This document shows positions 46,671 through 55,499 of a stretch of 64,000 nt of DNA, in pieces (position 1 is the stretch's first letter; each line of letters begins with the position of its first letter). A program made the position numbers and the translations under genes. This DNA is from Sphingomonas faeni. Its GTDB lineage: Bacteria; Pseudomonadota; Alphaproteobacteria; Sphingomonadales; Sphingomonadaceae. The stretch covers positions 568,001-632,000 of the forward strand of contig NZ_JAUSZF010000001.1 in the NCBI RefSeq assembly GCF_030817315.1. Reading direction: 5' to 3'. The notes under the pieces were generated by a model, which saw only the letters and a program-made list of their open reading frames with translations, ran no database searches and had not been told where the DNA came from.

Positions 46671-46834
46671 CCGGCCCGACCAAGGCCATCGTGATCATCG
46701 CTCTGGCGGTGATCGTGATGGTGTCGCTGAATATCGCGATGTGGCGGCGGATGCGCGGTGGGCTGGCGGCGGCGAAAGCCGAGCAGGCGGCGAATCCCGA
46801 GCTGTTCGACGAAGACGGTTCTCGGATTTCGTGA
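46667..46834 (+). CDS. Small single-span membrane protein downstream of dxs
   Basis: The 55-residue protein starts [19 protein letters not shown], giving one membrane helix (about 7-26), followed by a basic WRRMRGG stretch and an acidic C-terminal tail ([13 protein letters not shown]). The ATG overlaps the dxs stop in the same ATGA arrangement used by real operons here, which supports it as a gene. Function unknown; perhaps a small inner-membrane protein with a cytoplasmic tail. Confidence 0.7.
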   Translation: MTGPTKAIVIIALAVIVMVSLNIAMWRRMRGGLAAAKAEQAANPELFDEDGSRIS

Positions 46835-46854
46835 ACCGGATTTCGTAACTGAGC

Positions 46855-46959
46855 ACCACCCCGGCGAAGGCCGGGGCCCAATTGGGAAACGTCGGTAACG
46901 GAGTGCTCTCCCTCGTTACTACGACCTCACCAATTGGGCCCGGCCTTCGCCGGGGTGGT
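46855..46959. repeat. Palindromic element, family A (copy 4)
   Basis: ACCACCCCGGCGAAGGCCGG and CCGGCCTTCGCCGGGGTGGT are exact inverted partners around ATTGGGAAACGTCGGTAACG. It lies 20 bp after the small membrane protein gene and 18 bp before the end of a convergent hydrolase gene. Confidence 0.9.
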
Positions 46960-46977
46960 GCGGCTTCAGGCTAGCAA

Positions 46978-47649
46978 TCACCCACCCAAATAGTGGGTCT
47001 GCGCAGCGTCCGTCGCACTCACCGCAAGGATCGACCGCGCCTTACTCGGCGGCAAAGCCTGCCCCCGCCCATCACCACTCGCCGCGATCACCCGCTCCAG
47101 CAGATCCTGCCCCTCGCGCCACCAGCCGATCCCGCTCGCAGCGTTAAGATGCCCCTGCGGCCCAGCGTCGACGAAGTGACTGCCCCAGTCCGCCGCCATG
47201 CTGTGCGCGCGCTCAGGCGTGACCCAGGGATCGTCGCTGCTCGCCACCACGATCGACGGAAACGGCAACGGCGTGCGCGGCGTCGGCGAGAAGCCCTTTA
47301 ACTCCGCCTGCGCGCCGCCCCGATCGACATCCGCAGGCGCCACCAGAAGCGCGCCGGCAACCGGCCAGCCATAAGGCTGAGGACTAAGTTCCGCCCACCA
47401 CGCCACCGCCAGGCATCCAAGGCTGTGCGCAGCCAGGATCACCGGTGCGTCCGCGCGGCGGATCGCTTCGTCGAGCCGCGTCACCCAGGCGTTGCGATGC
47501 GGCGTGTTCCACATGCCAAGTTCGACGCGTACCGTATCGGGTCGCGCATCCTCCCATAACGTCTGCCAATGCGAAGGACCCGAGCCGCCAAGACCGGGCA
47601 CGGTCAGGATCGTCGGCTGGACGGAATCATACGGTGCGAAACTACCCAC
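46978..47649 (-). CDS. RBBP9/YdeN-family serine hydrolase
   Basis: The 223-residue alpha/beta hydrolase has the YdeN-family start LTVPGLGGSGPSHWQTLWE, nucleophile AHSLGCLAV, acid region ASSDDPWVTPERA and the catalytic His in GPQGHLNAASGIGWW. The length is close to the family norm with a short C-terminal extension. The substrate is unknown. It is divergent from the TlyA-type gene. Confidence 0.88.
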   Translation of the reverse strand: MGSFAPYDSVQPTILTVPGLGGSGPSHWQTLWEDARPDTVRVELGMWNTPHRNAWVTRLDEAIRRADAPVILAAHSLGCLAVAWWAELSPQPYGWPVAGALLVAPADVDRGGAQAELKGFSPTPRTPLPFPSIVVASSDDPWVTPERAHSMAADWGSHFVDAGPQGHLNAASGIGWWREGQDLLERVIAASGDGRGQALPPSKARSILAVSATDAAQTHYLGG

Positions 47650-47668
47650 AGCGCTTCTCCTTCTCCAA

Positions 47669-47687
47669 AACCTCGTTCTTCGAGGTT
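47669..47687. other. Small hairpin in the divergent hydrolase / TlyA intergenic region
   Basis: AACCTCG-TTCTT-CGAGGTT forms a 7-bp stem in the 200-bp divergent region. There is no T-run. It may be a regulator site or chance. Confidence 0.25.
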
Positions 47688-47852
47688 GGGAGCGTGGCCG
47701 AACGACGCTCTAGGGCACGCCATCCGGTCACGATCCCATCCCTTCAACGTAATCCTACTAATCAGATGGGCAATTACATTGCGGCAAAAGGAAGGCAGCT
47801 TGCGGTAGTCGGACCGGGCGACGATACGCACGCTCATGGCAAAGATACGCGC

Positions 47853-48653
47853 ATGGTAAAAACACGGGCGGACCAGATGCTGGTCGACAGAGGCCTCGTC
47901 GAGTCGCGCACGCGGGCGCAGGCGCTGATCATGGCGGGCCTGGTGTTCGCGGGTACGAAGAAGGTCGACAAGCCCGGCCAGACTCTCCCCGACGACGTGG
48001 TGCTCGACGTGCGCGGTCGCGATCACCCCTGGGTTTCGCGCGGCGGGATCAAGCTCGCCCACGGCCTCGCGCATTTCGGCTGGGACGTGAGCGGCGCGGT
48101 CGCGATCGACGTCGGCTCCTCCACTGGCGGCTTTACCGACGTCATGCTTAAGAACGGCGTGGCCAAGGTCTACGCGGTCGACAGCGGCACCAACCAGCTC
48201 GCCTGGTCGCTTCGCCAGGACGATCGCGTCGTCGTCCACGAACAGACCAGCGCACGCATTCTTACGCCCGCGCACATCCCCGAGCCGATCGACCTTATCG
48301 TCTGCGATGCGAGCTTCATCGGGTTGGCCAAGGTGCTCGAACGACCAATGACCTTCGCCAAGCCCGACGCACGGCTGCTGGCGCTGGTGAAGCCGCAGTT
48401 CGAGGCAGGACGTGGTGAAGTGGGGAAGGGCGGTGTGGTCCGCGATACCGCGATCCACCAACGCGTCTGCGACGAGGTCGCTGCGTGGTTGACGGGGCAG
48501 GGGTGGAGCGTGATCGGTGTCGTCGAGAGCCCGATCACCGGACCCGAGGGCAATGTGGAGTTCCTGATTGCGGCGCTGCATGGCGAGGGCTCGACCATGG
48601 AACAGTCCGATGTCGAAGTGCCTGCCGATACCCAATCATCACCGTCATCCTGA
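47853..48653 (+). CDS. TlyA-family rRNA 2'-O-methyltransferase
   Basis: The 266-residue protein has an N-terminal S4 RNA-binding domain (RADQMLVDRGLVESRTRAQALIMAGLVF) and an FtsJ-like methyltransferase domain with the SAM motif AIDVGSSTGGFTDVML, the acid in YAVDSG and the late segment LVKPQFEAGRGEVGKGGVVRD. TlyA methylates 16S and/or 23S rRNA ribose in mycobacteria; some family members are annotated as hemolysins in error. I start it at ATG 47853 (MVKTRADQML) for the S4 domain; upstream open frame reads through the divergent promoter region. Confidence 0.88.
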   Translation: MVKTRADQMLVDRGLVESRTRAQALIMAGLVFAGTKKVDKPGQTLPDDVVLDVRGRDHPWVSRGGIKLAHGLAHFGWDVSGAVAIDVGSSTGGFTDVMLKNGVAKVYAVDSGTNQLAWSLRQDDRVVVHEQTSARILTPAHIPEPIDLIVCDASFIGLAKVLERPMTFAKPDARLLALVKPQFEAGRGEVGKGGVVRDTAIHQRVCDEVAAWLTGQGWSVIGVVESPITGPEGNVEFLIAALHGEGSTMEQSDVEVPADTQSSPSS

Positions 48654-49051
48654 CGGAGCGTGAACGACGTCGGCCGCGCGGGGAGGAGCTGCCTCGGCGG
48701 CATGGTCGATCTGATCTGCTACGTGATGGACCAATGTTCGCTGTCCTACACGCGCCGATCCTGACAGCGTTCCAACACCTCGACTGCTGGATTTCCTACC
48801 CACGAAACCACCCCGACGAAACTCTCCCAGCGTCTATACTTCCTATACTTCACTCTGCCGGCACGATCGCGAACCACCCCGTATCAGCGACTTAGCGCGA
48901 GTTGCCGGCACCCCTCGTGCCGGAATGAATCACTAGCGGAACGATTACCGCGTACGCACGGTTTACCGGTCGCAAAAGGCGCGGCAGGACGAGCCCGCAT
49001 TGAGATGGAAGGATGTGTGTGGGCGGTATCGCTTCGAAGGGCCAGTTGAGG
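48654..49051. other. Non-coding gap with one candidate hairpin
   Basis: No gene with a start signal and coding pattern is visible in this ~400-bp stretch. A small hairpin CCGGCAC-CCCTC-GTGCCGG lies at 48905-48923 and a direct repeat CTATACTTC occurs nearby (about 48834 and 48843). The hairpin has no T-run. Confidence 0.5.
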
Positions 49052-49570
49052 ATGTCGTTCCTCCGCTGGGCGGTCGTGACCGTGCCCCTGATCCTGCTGC
49101 TTGGCTTCCTATCCGGACGATCGGTCAGCGTCGGCAGCGAGAATGCCTGGTACGTCGCGCTCGCCAAGCCTGCGTTGAACCCGCCCGGCTGGGTCTTCCC
49201 GGTGGTATGGACCACGCTTTACATCATGATCGGGCTGGCGCTCGCGATGATCCTCAATGCGCGCGGTGCACAGTTGCGTGGGCTGGCCGTTGCGCTGTTC
49301 GTCGCTCAGTTCGTGCTCAACCTCGCCTGGACGCCGATATTCTTCGGCGCACACAAGATCGGGCTGTCGGTACTCGTGATCGTCGCGATGCTGGCGCTGT
49401 CGATCGCCGCGACCTTCGTATTCGCGCGCATCCGTCCCGCCGCAGCGTGGCTTATGGTGCCGTATATGGTGTGGATCAGCTTTGCCGGCGTGCTCGCGTT
49501 CAGCATCGGGCAATTGAACCCCGGTGCCGAAACCCTTGCACCTGCGCCGCATACGTCCCAAATGCTGTGA
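49052..49570 (+). CDS. tspO: TspO/MBR-family tryptophan-rich sensory protein
   Basis: The 172-residue membrane protein has five helices and the TspO signatures KPALNPPGWVFPVVWTTLY, LVLNLAW-type QFVLNLAWTPIFFGAHK and PYMVWISFAGVLAFSI. TspO proteins bind porphyrins and regulate tetrapyrrole and stress responses. I start it at ATG 49052 (MSFLRWAVV); an upstream ATG at 49013 adds 13 residues and is possible. Confidence 0.92.
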   Translation: MSFLRWAVVTVPLILLLGFLSGRSVSVGSENAWYVALAKPALNPPGWVFPVVWTTLYIMIGLALAMILNARGAQLRGLAVALFVAQFVLNLAWTPIFFGAHKIGLSVLVIVAMLALSIAATFVFARIRPAAAWLMVPYMVWISFAGVLAFSIGQLNPGAETLAPAPHTSQML

Positions 49571-49609
49571 CGCAGCAGTCCGTGCAACAGTCTTTGGGAT
49601 TTTGAAGCA

Positions 49610-49897
49610 ATGCAGTCCGAAAACCGCGTGTTCGACGATATCGTCAAGGTCTTGAACGGTGCTGCCGGTACGCTTGCGGGCGTCGGTCGCGAAGCCGGTT
49701 CCGGTGCGCGGGAACGTGCACGCGAATGGCTCGGCGGGCTCGACTTCGTCAGCCGCGAAGAGTTCGACGCCGTAAAGGCGATGGCCGCTGCGGCGCGTGA
49801 CGAGAACGATGTGTTGAAGGCCCGGCTCGATGCGCTCGAAGCCAAGTTTGCGGCACAATCGACGGTAAACGCACCGCTTGGGGCGTCGGTCGACTGA
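49610..49897 (+). CDS. UbiK/BMFP-family accessory protein
   Basis: The 95-residue protein has an amphipathic N-terminal part (MQSENRVFDDIVKVLNGAAG), the segment LDFVSREEFDAVKAMA and a C-terminal coiled coil (ENDVLKARLDALEAKFA). This is the pattern of the UbiK (BMFP) family, which forms trimers at the membrane and helps aerobic ubiquinone synthesis in enterobacteria. It lies 40 bp after tspO. Confidence 0.85.
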   Translation: MQSENRVFDDIVKVLNGAAGTLAGVGREAGSGARERAREWLGGLDFVSREEFDAVKAMAAAARDENDVLKARLDALEAKFAAQSTVNAPLGASVD

Positions 49898-49994
49898 CTT
49901 TTCCACAGTTTTCCGCAGAATTGGGGCCGATGGGGTTGTCGGGGCGTTTTTGCCTCGGCACCCTTTGTCGTGCGATAAGGACCGCCAGGACCCT

Positions 49995-50501
49995 ATGATG
50001 CTTGAACACGCCGACCACGACCACGAAGATGCCGCCCCGATCGACATGCTCGAGAGCTATTACGCCGCGCATGGCTGGGAGCATGAGCGTCACGACGACG
50101 AGATCGTCGCGACCGTCAAGGGAAGCTGGGCGACCTACGAACTGCGCGCGCTGTGGCGTGACGACGATAGCGTCCTGCAATTCCTCGCTTTTCCAGACAT
50201 CAAGGTGCCCGACGAGCGTCGCCAGGCGGTGTACGAGACGATCGGGCTGGTCAACGAACAGCTCTGGATCGGACATTTCGAACTCTGGTCGACAAGCGGC
50301 ATATTGCTCTTCCGGCATGCGGCGATGGTCGATGGCGGCGACGACGGCACGATGTCGCTCGACGCGGCGGAACTGCTGGTCGAATCGGCGATCGAGGAGT
50401 GCGAGCGCTTCTATCCGGTGTTCCAGTTCGTGCTGTGGGGCGGGAAGAGCCCCAAGGACGCAATCGCTGCGGCGTTGATCGAAACGCACGGCGAGGCATG
50501 A
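49995..50501 (+). CDS. YbjN-domain protein
   Basis: The 168-residue protein is acidic and has the YbjN segments GWEHERHDDEIVATVKGSW, FPDIKVPDERRQAVYETIGLVNEQLWIGHFEL and a final helical part FYPVFQFVLWGGKSP. YbjN proteins affect stress and motility phenotypes in enterobacteria and are thought to be chaperone-like. AGGA at 49987-49990 supports ATG 49995 or the next ATG at 49998. The stop overlaps proC by 4 bp. Confidence 0.85.
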   Translation: MMLEHADHDHEDAAPIDMLESYYAAHGWEHERHDDEIVATVKGSWATYELRALWRDDDSVLQFLAFPDIKVPDERRQAVYETIGLVNEQLWIGHFELWSTSGILLFRHAAMVDGGDDGTMSLDAAELLVESAIEECERFYPVFQFVLWGGKSPKDAIAAALIETHGEA

Positions 50502-51313
50502 ACTCGGGTTCTAACTTTCCGGCAGGTCCGTTGTGGCTGATCGGCTGCGGCAACATGGGCGGCGCGATGCTGCGGCGCTGGATCGCGGCCGGGCTCGATC
50601 CCGCTAGCGTGACGGTGATTACGCGGAGCGGTCGAGGTGCCCCCGACGGCGTTCGTTCGCTGACCGTGCTACCTGACGAGGCTGCGCCGGCCACGCTGAT
50701 GCTGGCGCTGAAGCCGCAGCAGATCGACGCGGCGCAAGCGTTGATGGCGCCGCTGCGCGGGGCTCCGAAGCTGTTGCTTTCGATCCTGGCGGGTGTCGAT
50801 CATGCCGCACTGACCCAGCGGTTCGCGGCCGACACGATCGTCCGCGCGATGCCCAACCTCCCGGTCGCAATCGGCAAGGGCGTGACGTCGCTCTACACGG
50901 TCGGCGCGTCGAGCGATGCGATCGCTGCCGCCGAAGCCTTTGCCGCCCCCCTCGGCCACTATGAATGGATCGCCGACGAAGCGCATTTCGACGCCGTGAC
51001 CGCGCTCGCAGGCAGCGGCCCCGGCTTCGTATTCCGCTTTGCCGACGCGCTCGCCAAGGCTGGCGCCGCACTAGGGTTGCCGGCGGACCAGGCCACCCGT
51101 CTGGCGATCGCGACGCTGGAGGGCTCTGCGATCATGTCCGCCGAGGCTGACGTGTCGCCGGCGATACTTGCCGACCGGGTCGCAAGCCCAGGCGGTTCGA
51201 CGCGTGCTGGGCTCAACGTGCTTGACGATAACGACGCTCTCGTGAATCTGCTGACAAAGACGCTCGCCGCTTCGGAGCGCAGGAACGCCGAAATGGCCGC
51301 AGCGGCGCGTTGA
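50498..51313 (+). CDS. proC: Pyrroline-5-carboxylate reductase
   Basis: The 271-residue enzyme reduces pyrroline-5-carboxylate to proline with NAD(P)H. It has the dinucleotide site LIGCGNMGGAMLRRW, the segment VRAMPNLPVAIGKGV, and the C-terminal family signature ALAGSGPGFVFRFADAL with VASPGGSTRAGL. Co-translated with the upstream YbjN-domain gene. Confidence 0.95.
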   Translation: MNSGSNFPAGPLWLIGCGNMGGAMLRRWIAAGLDPASVTVITRSGRGAPDGVRSLTVLPDEAAPATLMLALKPQQIDAAQALMAPLRGAPKLLLSILAGVDHAALTQRFAADTIVRAMPNLPVAIGKGVTSLYTVGASSDAIAAAEAFAAPLGHYEWIADEAHFDAVTALAGSGPGFVFRFADALAKAGAALGLPADQATRLAIATLEGSAIMSAEADVSPAILADRVASPGGSTRAGLNVLDDNDALVNLLTKTLAASERRNAEMAAAAR

Positions 51314-51422
51314 GCCACACGCGCCGCTCGGTCTGCATCCACCCCGTAAGTACGTTGATATTTAACCTATAACGTCTTCCACAATGTAGCGCATGAATGT
51401 GGCTTAAGGTAATCGGATCAGC

Positions 51423-52463
51423 ATGAAAATCGATCAGCCTGCTGCCACCGATGCGCGTGTCGACGAACGACCCGCAGTCGATGCCACGACATTCGCCGCC
51501 GAAATCGCGCCGCGCGATACGCCGGTCGTGCTCCGCGGACAGGTGGCGCATTGGGCGAGCGTACGCGCTGGTAAGACGGGTCACCAGGCGACGGCACGGT
51601 ATCTCGCAAGTCTCGGTGATGGCGGCCGACCTATGGAGGTGCTGATCGGTGGCCCAGAGTTTGGCGGGCGATTCTTTTATCGCGGCGACAATTTGGAAGG
51701 GTTCAACTTCCACCGCGAAAAGGCGTCGCTCGGTATCTTGCTGAGCGAATTGCTCCGGCTCGCGGAACTGCCTGAACGCGAGCGGCATGTCCTTTATGCA
51801 AATGCAGCAACGGCATCCGAGCATATGCCGGGCTGGGCGGCGGCGAACCCGCTGGACCTGCCGCTTGGCGGCGCTGCGCCACGATTGTGGATCGGGAACG
51901 GATCCCAGACCGCAACACATTATGATGGCTCGACCAATCTCGCCTGCGTAGTCGCCGGCCAGCGCCGTTTTACGCTGTTTCCCCCAGACCAGGTCGGCAA
52001 TCTCTATATCGGGCCGCTGGACCGGACGCTGGCTGGGCCCCCGGCAAGCATGGTGGACCCGCTCGCGCCAGATCTCGACCGCTATCCCCGCTATGCCGAA
52101 GCGCTAGGTCATGCGATGGTCGCCGATCTGGGGCCGGGCGATGCCTTGTTCATCCCGGCAATCTGGTGGCATCATGTCCAAGCGTTCGGGACGCTCAACG
52201 TGTTGTGCAATTATTGGTGGGCGTTCGATCCCAGCGTCTCGGCCTTCCATGCATTCGTGCATGCGATGATGGCAGTCCGCGATCGCCCAGCCGCGGAGAA
52301 GGAAGGGTGGCGTGCATGGTTCGAGCATTATGTTTTCGGTGATGATGCGCATGCTGCAGGCGATCATCTTCCAGAGGCGGCACGTGGTATATTGGGACTG
52401 GCCTCGCCGGACCGGACCGAGCGTATCCGCGGGTATCTGTTGAAGTCGCTACAGCGGCGCTAA
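51423..52463 (+). CDS. Cupin_8 (JmjC-like) Fe(II)/2-oxoglutarate oxygenase-type protein
   Basis: The 346-residue protein has an HxD iron-binding motif in THYDGSTNLACVVAGQRRFTLFPP, and a later His in PAIWWHHVQAFGTLNVLCNYWW. This is the layout of Cupin_8/JmjC oxygenases that hydroxylate proteins or small molecules. Genes of this type frequently accompany TonB-dependent receptors and tryptophan-halogenase-like genes, which is the setting here. Its substrate is unknown. It ends 15 bp inside the convergent end of the last halogenase gene. Confidence 0.85.
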   Translation: MKIDQPAATDARVDERPAVDATTFAAEIAPRDTPVVLRGQVAHWASVRAGKTGHQATARYLASLGDGGRPMEVLIGGPEFGGRFFYRGDNLEGFNFHREKASLGILLSELLRLAELPERERHVLYANAATASEHMPGWAAANPLDLPLGGAAPRLWIGNGSQTATHYDGSTNLACVVAGQRRFTLFPPDQVGNLYIGPLDRTLAGPPASMVDPLAPDLDRYPRYAEALGHAMVADLGPGDALFIPAIWWHHVQAFGTLNVLCNYWWAFDPSVSAFHAFVHAMMAVRDRPAAEKEGWRAWFEHYVFGDDAHAAGDHLPEAARGILGLASPDRTERIRGYLLKSLQRR

Positions 52464-53984
52464 ATGATCGGCGCGTCGAGACTCTCGAGCTGCAATCCGC
52501 GAGAGCGCATCGGCATGCGGCGGCATATGATTTAGCGAGGCACCTACGACCTGCTCGATCTGCGCCAAGCGGCGCACGGCAACGTGTAGTGGTACAGCGT
52601 CACAGATCGGGTCGTACCCCTCGACGGGCGCGTTTTGTCCCGTCAGCAGCGACAGCCAGCTCGTTTCATTGAAAAGCTCGTCTGCTTCGCGGAAAATACG
52701 TCCTCCCGCCCTGAACAGCGCAAGCTTGTCGGCGAGTCCGTCGGGGATCGGAGCAATTGCACGTTCGCGCCAGAAACGCTCGGGCCGGGCGTTCAAATGA
52801 TAATGCGCGACCAGGAAATCGCGAATGCGAACGAACTCCGCGGTCATTACCCGATTGTACCGATCGACAAGGGCGGAAGCAGGCATGGACATCTTACCGG
52901 TCGGTAACAGGCGCAGAAGATGCTGCAATCCACTCTGCACGAGGTGGATGCTGGTTGACTCGAGCGGTTCCATGAAGCCGGCGGCCAAGCCTAGGGCGAT
53001 GCAGTTCCCGCTCCACATGCGTTCGCGGTGCCCCGTTGCAAAGCGGATTATGCGAGGGTCGCCGAGCGTCTTGCCTTCGACATCGGCCAAAAGCTGTGCG
53101 GTCGCCTCATCTTCGCTCAGATGACGACTCGAAAAGACGTGGCCGTTGCCCGTGCGGTGTTGAAGGGGAATACGCCATCGCCAGCCCGCGGGCCCCGCAA
53201 TCGCGCGCGTCATCGGTAACGGCGCAGCGTCAGCGCTCGTGGCCACCGCAACTGCCCGGTCGCAAGGCAACCACTCGGACCAGTCTACCCAACCGGTACC
53301 AAGCGCCCCACTGATCAGCAGCGCGCGAAAGCCGGAGCAATCCAGGAACAGATCGCCGTCGATACGACTGCCGTTCGCGAGGTGAACCGCAGCGATGCCT
53401 GCCGGGCCAGTTTCGACGCGCTCGATCGTTCCTTCGCGACGGACGACGCCCCGTTGCTCAGCCTGGGTACGGAGGAAGGCGGCATAGCGGCCGGCGTCGA
53501 AATGATATGCGTAGCCAATCCGGGATAATGGCGAATCGCCATTGGCGATCGGGCGGGAGAACCTTCCGGCTTCTGCGGCGCGTGCCTCGAGGGAATACTG
53601 CGCGAGTGGATCCGCCATTCCAACCTGATGCGCGCGCAGCCACTGTGCAGCGAAGGGTACGCCGACGACGTCCGTGCCGATCTGCCCGAAAGGATGGATG
53701 TAGGACTCGCCGGGGCAGCTCCAGCCTTCGAAGCGGATGCCGAGCTTGTAACTGCCACCCGTGGCTTGGAGGAACGCGTTCTCGTCGATCCCCAGCATCG
53801 CGTGGAAGGTTCGAATCGGCGGGATCGTCGCTTCGCCGACGCCAATCGTCGCGATCGCATCCGACTCCACCAGTGTTACTCGCACGCCGGCGGGACCCAT
53901 CAGACGGCCGAAGGCGACCGCTGCCATCCACCCGGCGGTGCCGCCGCCGACGATGACGATCGACTGCGGAGCCTGCGGAGTCAC
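52449..53984 (-). CDS. Flavin-dependent tryptophan halogenase family protein (paralog 1, intact)
   Basis: The 511-residue protein has the FAD site IVIVGGGTAGWMAA, the catalytic lysine position in SYKLGIRFEGW (Lys80), the halogenase GWxWxIP motif GWRWRIP (267-273) and EPLESTSIHL with Glu342. These match the lysine and glutamate used by PrnA/RebH-type enzymes, which chlorinate or brominate tryptophan or indole with FADH2, halide and O2. The natural substrate is unknown. It is the last of four overlapping leftward genes and starts 4 bp inside the preceding stop. A flavin reductase partner is not in the window. Confidence 0.88.
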   Translation of the reverse strand: MTPQAPQSIVIVGGGTAGWMAAVAFGRLMGPAGVRVTLVESDAIATIGVGEATIPPIRTFHAMLGIDENAFLQATGGSYKLGIRFEGWSCPGESYIHPFGQIGTDVVGVPFAAQWLRAHQVGMADPLAQYSLEARAAEAGRFSRPIANGDSPLSRIGYAYHFDAGRYAAFLRTQAEQRGVVRREGTIERVETGPAGIAAVHLANGSRIDGDLFLDCSGFRALLISGALGTGWVDWSEWLPCDRAVAVATSADAAPLPMTRAIAGPAGWRWRIPLQHRTGNGHVFSSRHLSEDEATAQLLADVEGKTLGDPRIIRFATGHRERMWSGNCIALGLAAGFMEPLESTSIHLVQSGLQHLLRLLPTGKMSMPASALVDRYNRVMTAEFVRIRDFLVAHYHLNARPERFWRERAIAPIPDGLADKLALFRAGGRIFREADELFNETSWLSLLTGQNAPVEGYDPICDAVPLHVAVRRLAQIEQVVGASLNHMPPHADALSRIAARESRRADHLAPL

Positions 53985-55499
53985 GCGCGCACCTTGGTTG
54001 GGCAGGTACGCGCGATATAATCCTCGTGCAGCGGCATCCGTTCGACCGTCTGGACGAACATCGCTCGCAGCCGATCGAACCGTGCATCAACCTGGCGAAG
54101 GTCAATCGCGTCGGCGAGTCGATCCCACCCCTCGGATATGATGCCTTGACCCAACAGCACCGCGACCCAGCTTGCTTCCGCGAAAAGATCGTCCTCCCGG
54201 CGGAACAGTCGTCCGCGCCGTCGCCACAACGCGATCTTTTCGGCTAGGCTATCGGGTATCGCGCGATCTCGTGCCTCGCGCCAGAACGGCGAATCGTCGC
54301 GGCGGGTGGCGTGGTAGTGGAGCACCAGAAAATCGCGCACTTGATCGAACTGCGTTTCCGCTAGCCGGTTGTACGTATCGATTTCGATCGGCGAAAACCC
54401 TTGATCGGGAAATAGCGCCAACAGCTTCGAAATGCCGGTTTGAACCATGTGGATACTGGTCGATTCGAGTGGTTCGGTAAAACCTGAAGCAAGGCCCAGG
54501 GCGACCACGTTGCCAATCCACTGCTTGCGTCGTCGTCCCGCGGTGAAATGGAGAATGCGGGGCTCGGCGAGCGGTGTCCCATCCGCCCCTGCTCGCAATG
54601 TCGCGGCAGCCTCATCGTCGGAGCAATGGGCGCTGGAATATACGTAGCCGTTGCCGGTACGGTGCTGGAGCGGAATACGCCACTGCCAGCCGGCAGCACG
54701 CGCGGTCGAGCGGGTATAGGGCGTGATCGACGAGTTCTCGTTCGTGGTCGGCATTGCAACGGCGCGATCGCAGGGCAACCAACGAGTCCAATCCTCGTAA
54801 CCGGCGTTCAACGCCTGCTCGATCAGCAACCCACGGAACCCCGAGCAGTCCAGAAACAGGTCGCCTTCGATCCGATGGTCGCCGGCCAGAGAGACGTGGC
54901 GAACATGGCCCGTCCCTCCGTCCAACGCAGCGTCGAGGACCTCGCCTTCGACCCGAACGACGCCGTCGCGTTCGGCACGCGCGCGTAAGAAGCTGGCGTA
55001 GAGGCCGGCATCGAAAATGATAGGCATGTGCCATCTGGGACAACACGGACGCCGGGTCGGGAGAAGGGGGTAGGAAACGACCTGCACGTGCGGCAACCGC
55101 GCATAGAGAATAGTCTTCGATATCCTCGATGATCCCTGCCGCGCGTCGACGCCGCCAATGCTGGTGGAACCGGACACCCTCGATATCGAAACCGAAACTG
55201 CCGAAGGGGTGGAGATAGCGGTGGCCGATTTGGGACCAGTCGGTGAATTCAATGCCAAGTTTATAGGTGCCGGCGGTCGCTGCGAGGAACTCCGCCTCGT
55301 CGATGCCGAGCATTGCGTTGAAGGCGCGGATCGGGGGAATCGTCGCTTCCCCGACGCCCACGGTACCGATCGCGTCCGATTCGACCAGCGTGATGCTCAT
55401 CCCCGTGGGAATGAGCCGCGCGAGCGCCGCCGCCGCCATCCAGCCCGCAGTACCGCCGCCGACGATCACGACCCGGCGGATGGGTGCACCAAGCTTCAT
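53981..55499 (-). pseudogene. Tryptophan halogenase family paralog 2, frameshifted
   Basis: The N-terminal part in one frame gives VVIVGGGTAGWMAAAALARL, TYKLGIEFTDW (Lys80) and ends MAHAYHF; the C-terminal part is in the next frame and continues DAGLYASFLRARAERDGV, then GWQWRIP and EPLESTSIHM. The break is at a T4 run in CATTTTCGATGCC (55013-55016); with three T the frame is restored to about 505 residues. All catalytic motifs are otherwise present, so the loss may be recent, or may be a sequencing error. It overlaps both neighbours by 4 bp. Confidence 0.85.

Noticed and set aside
48661..48895. Plus-strand open frames after the TlyA-type gene
   Set aside because: No ribosome binding site, Arg-rich text and no domain; best read as non-coding.
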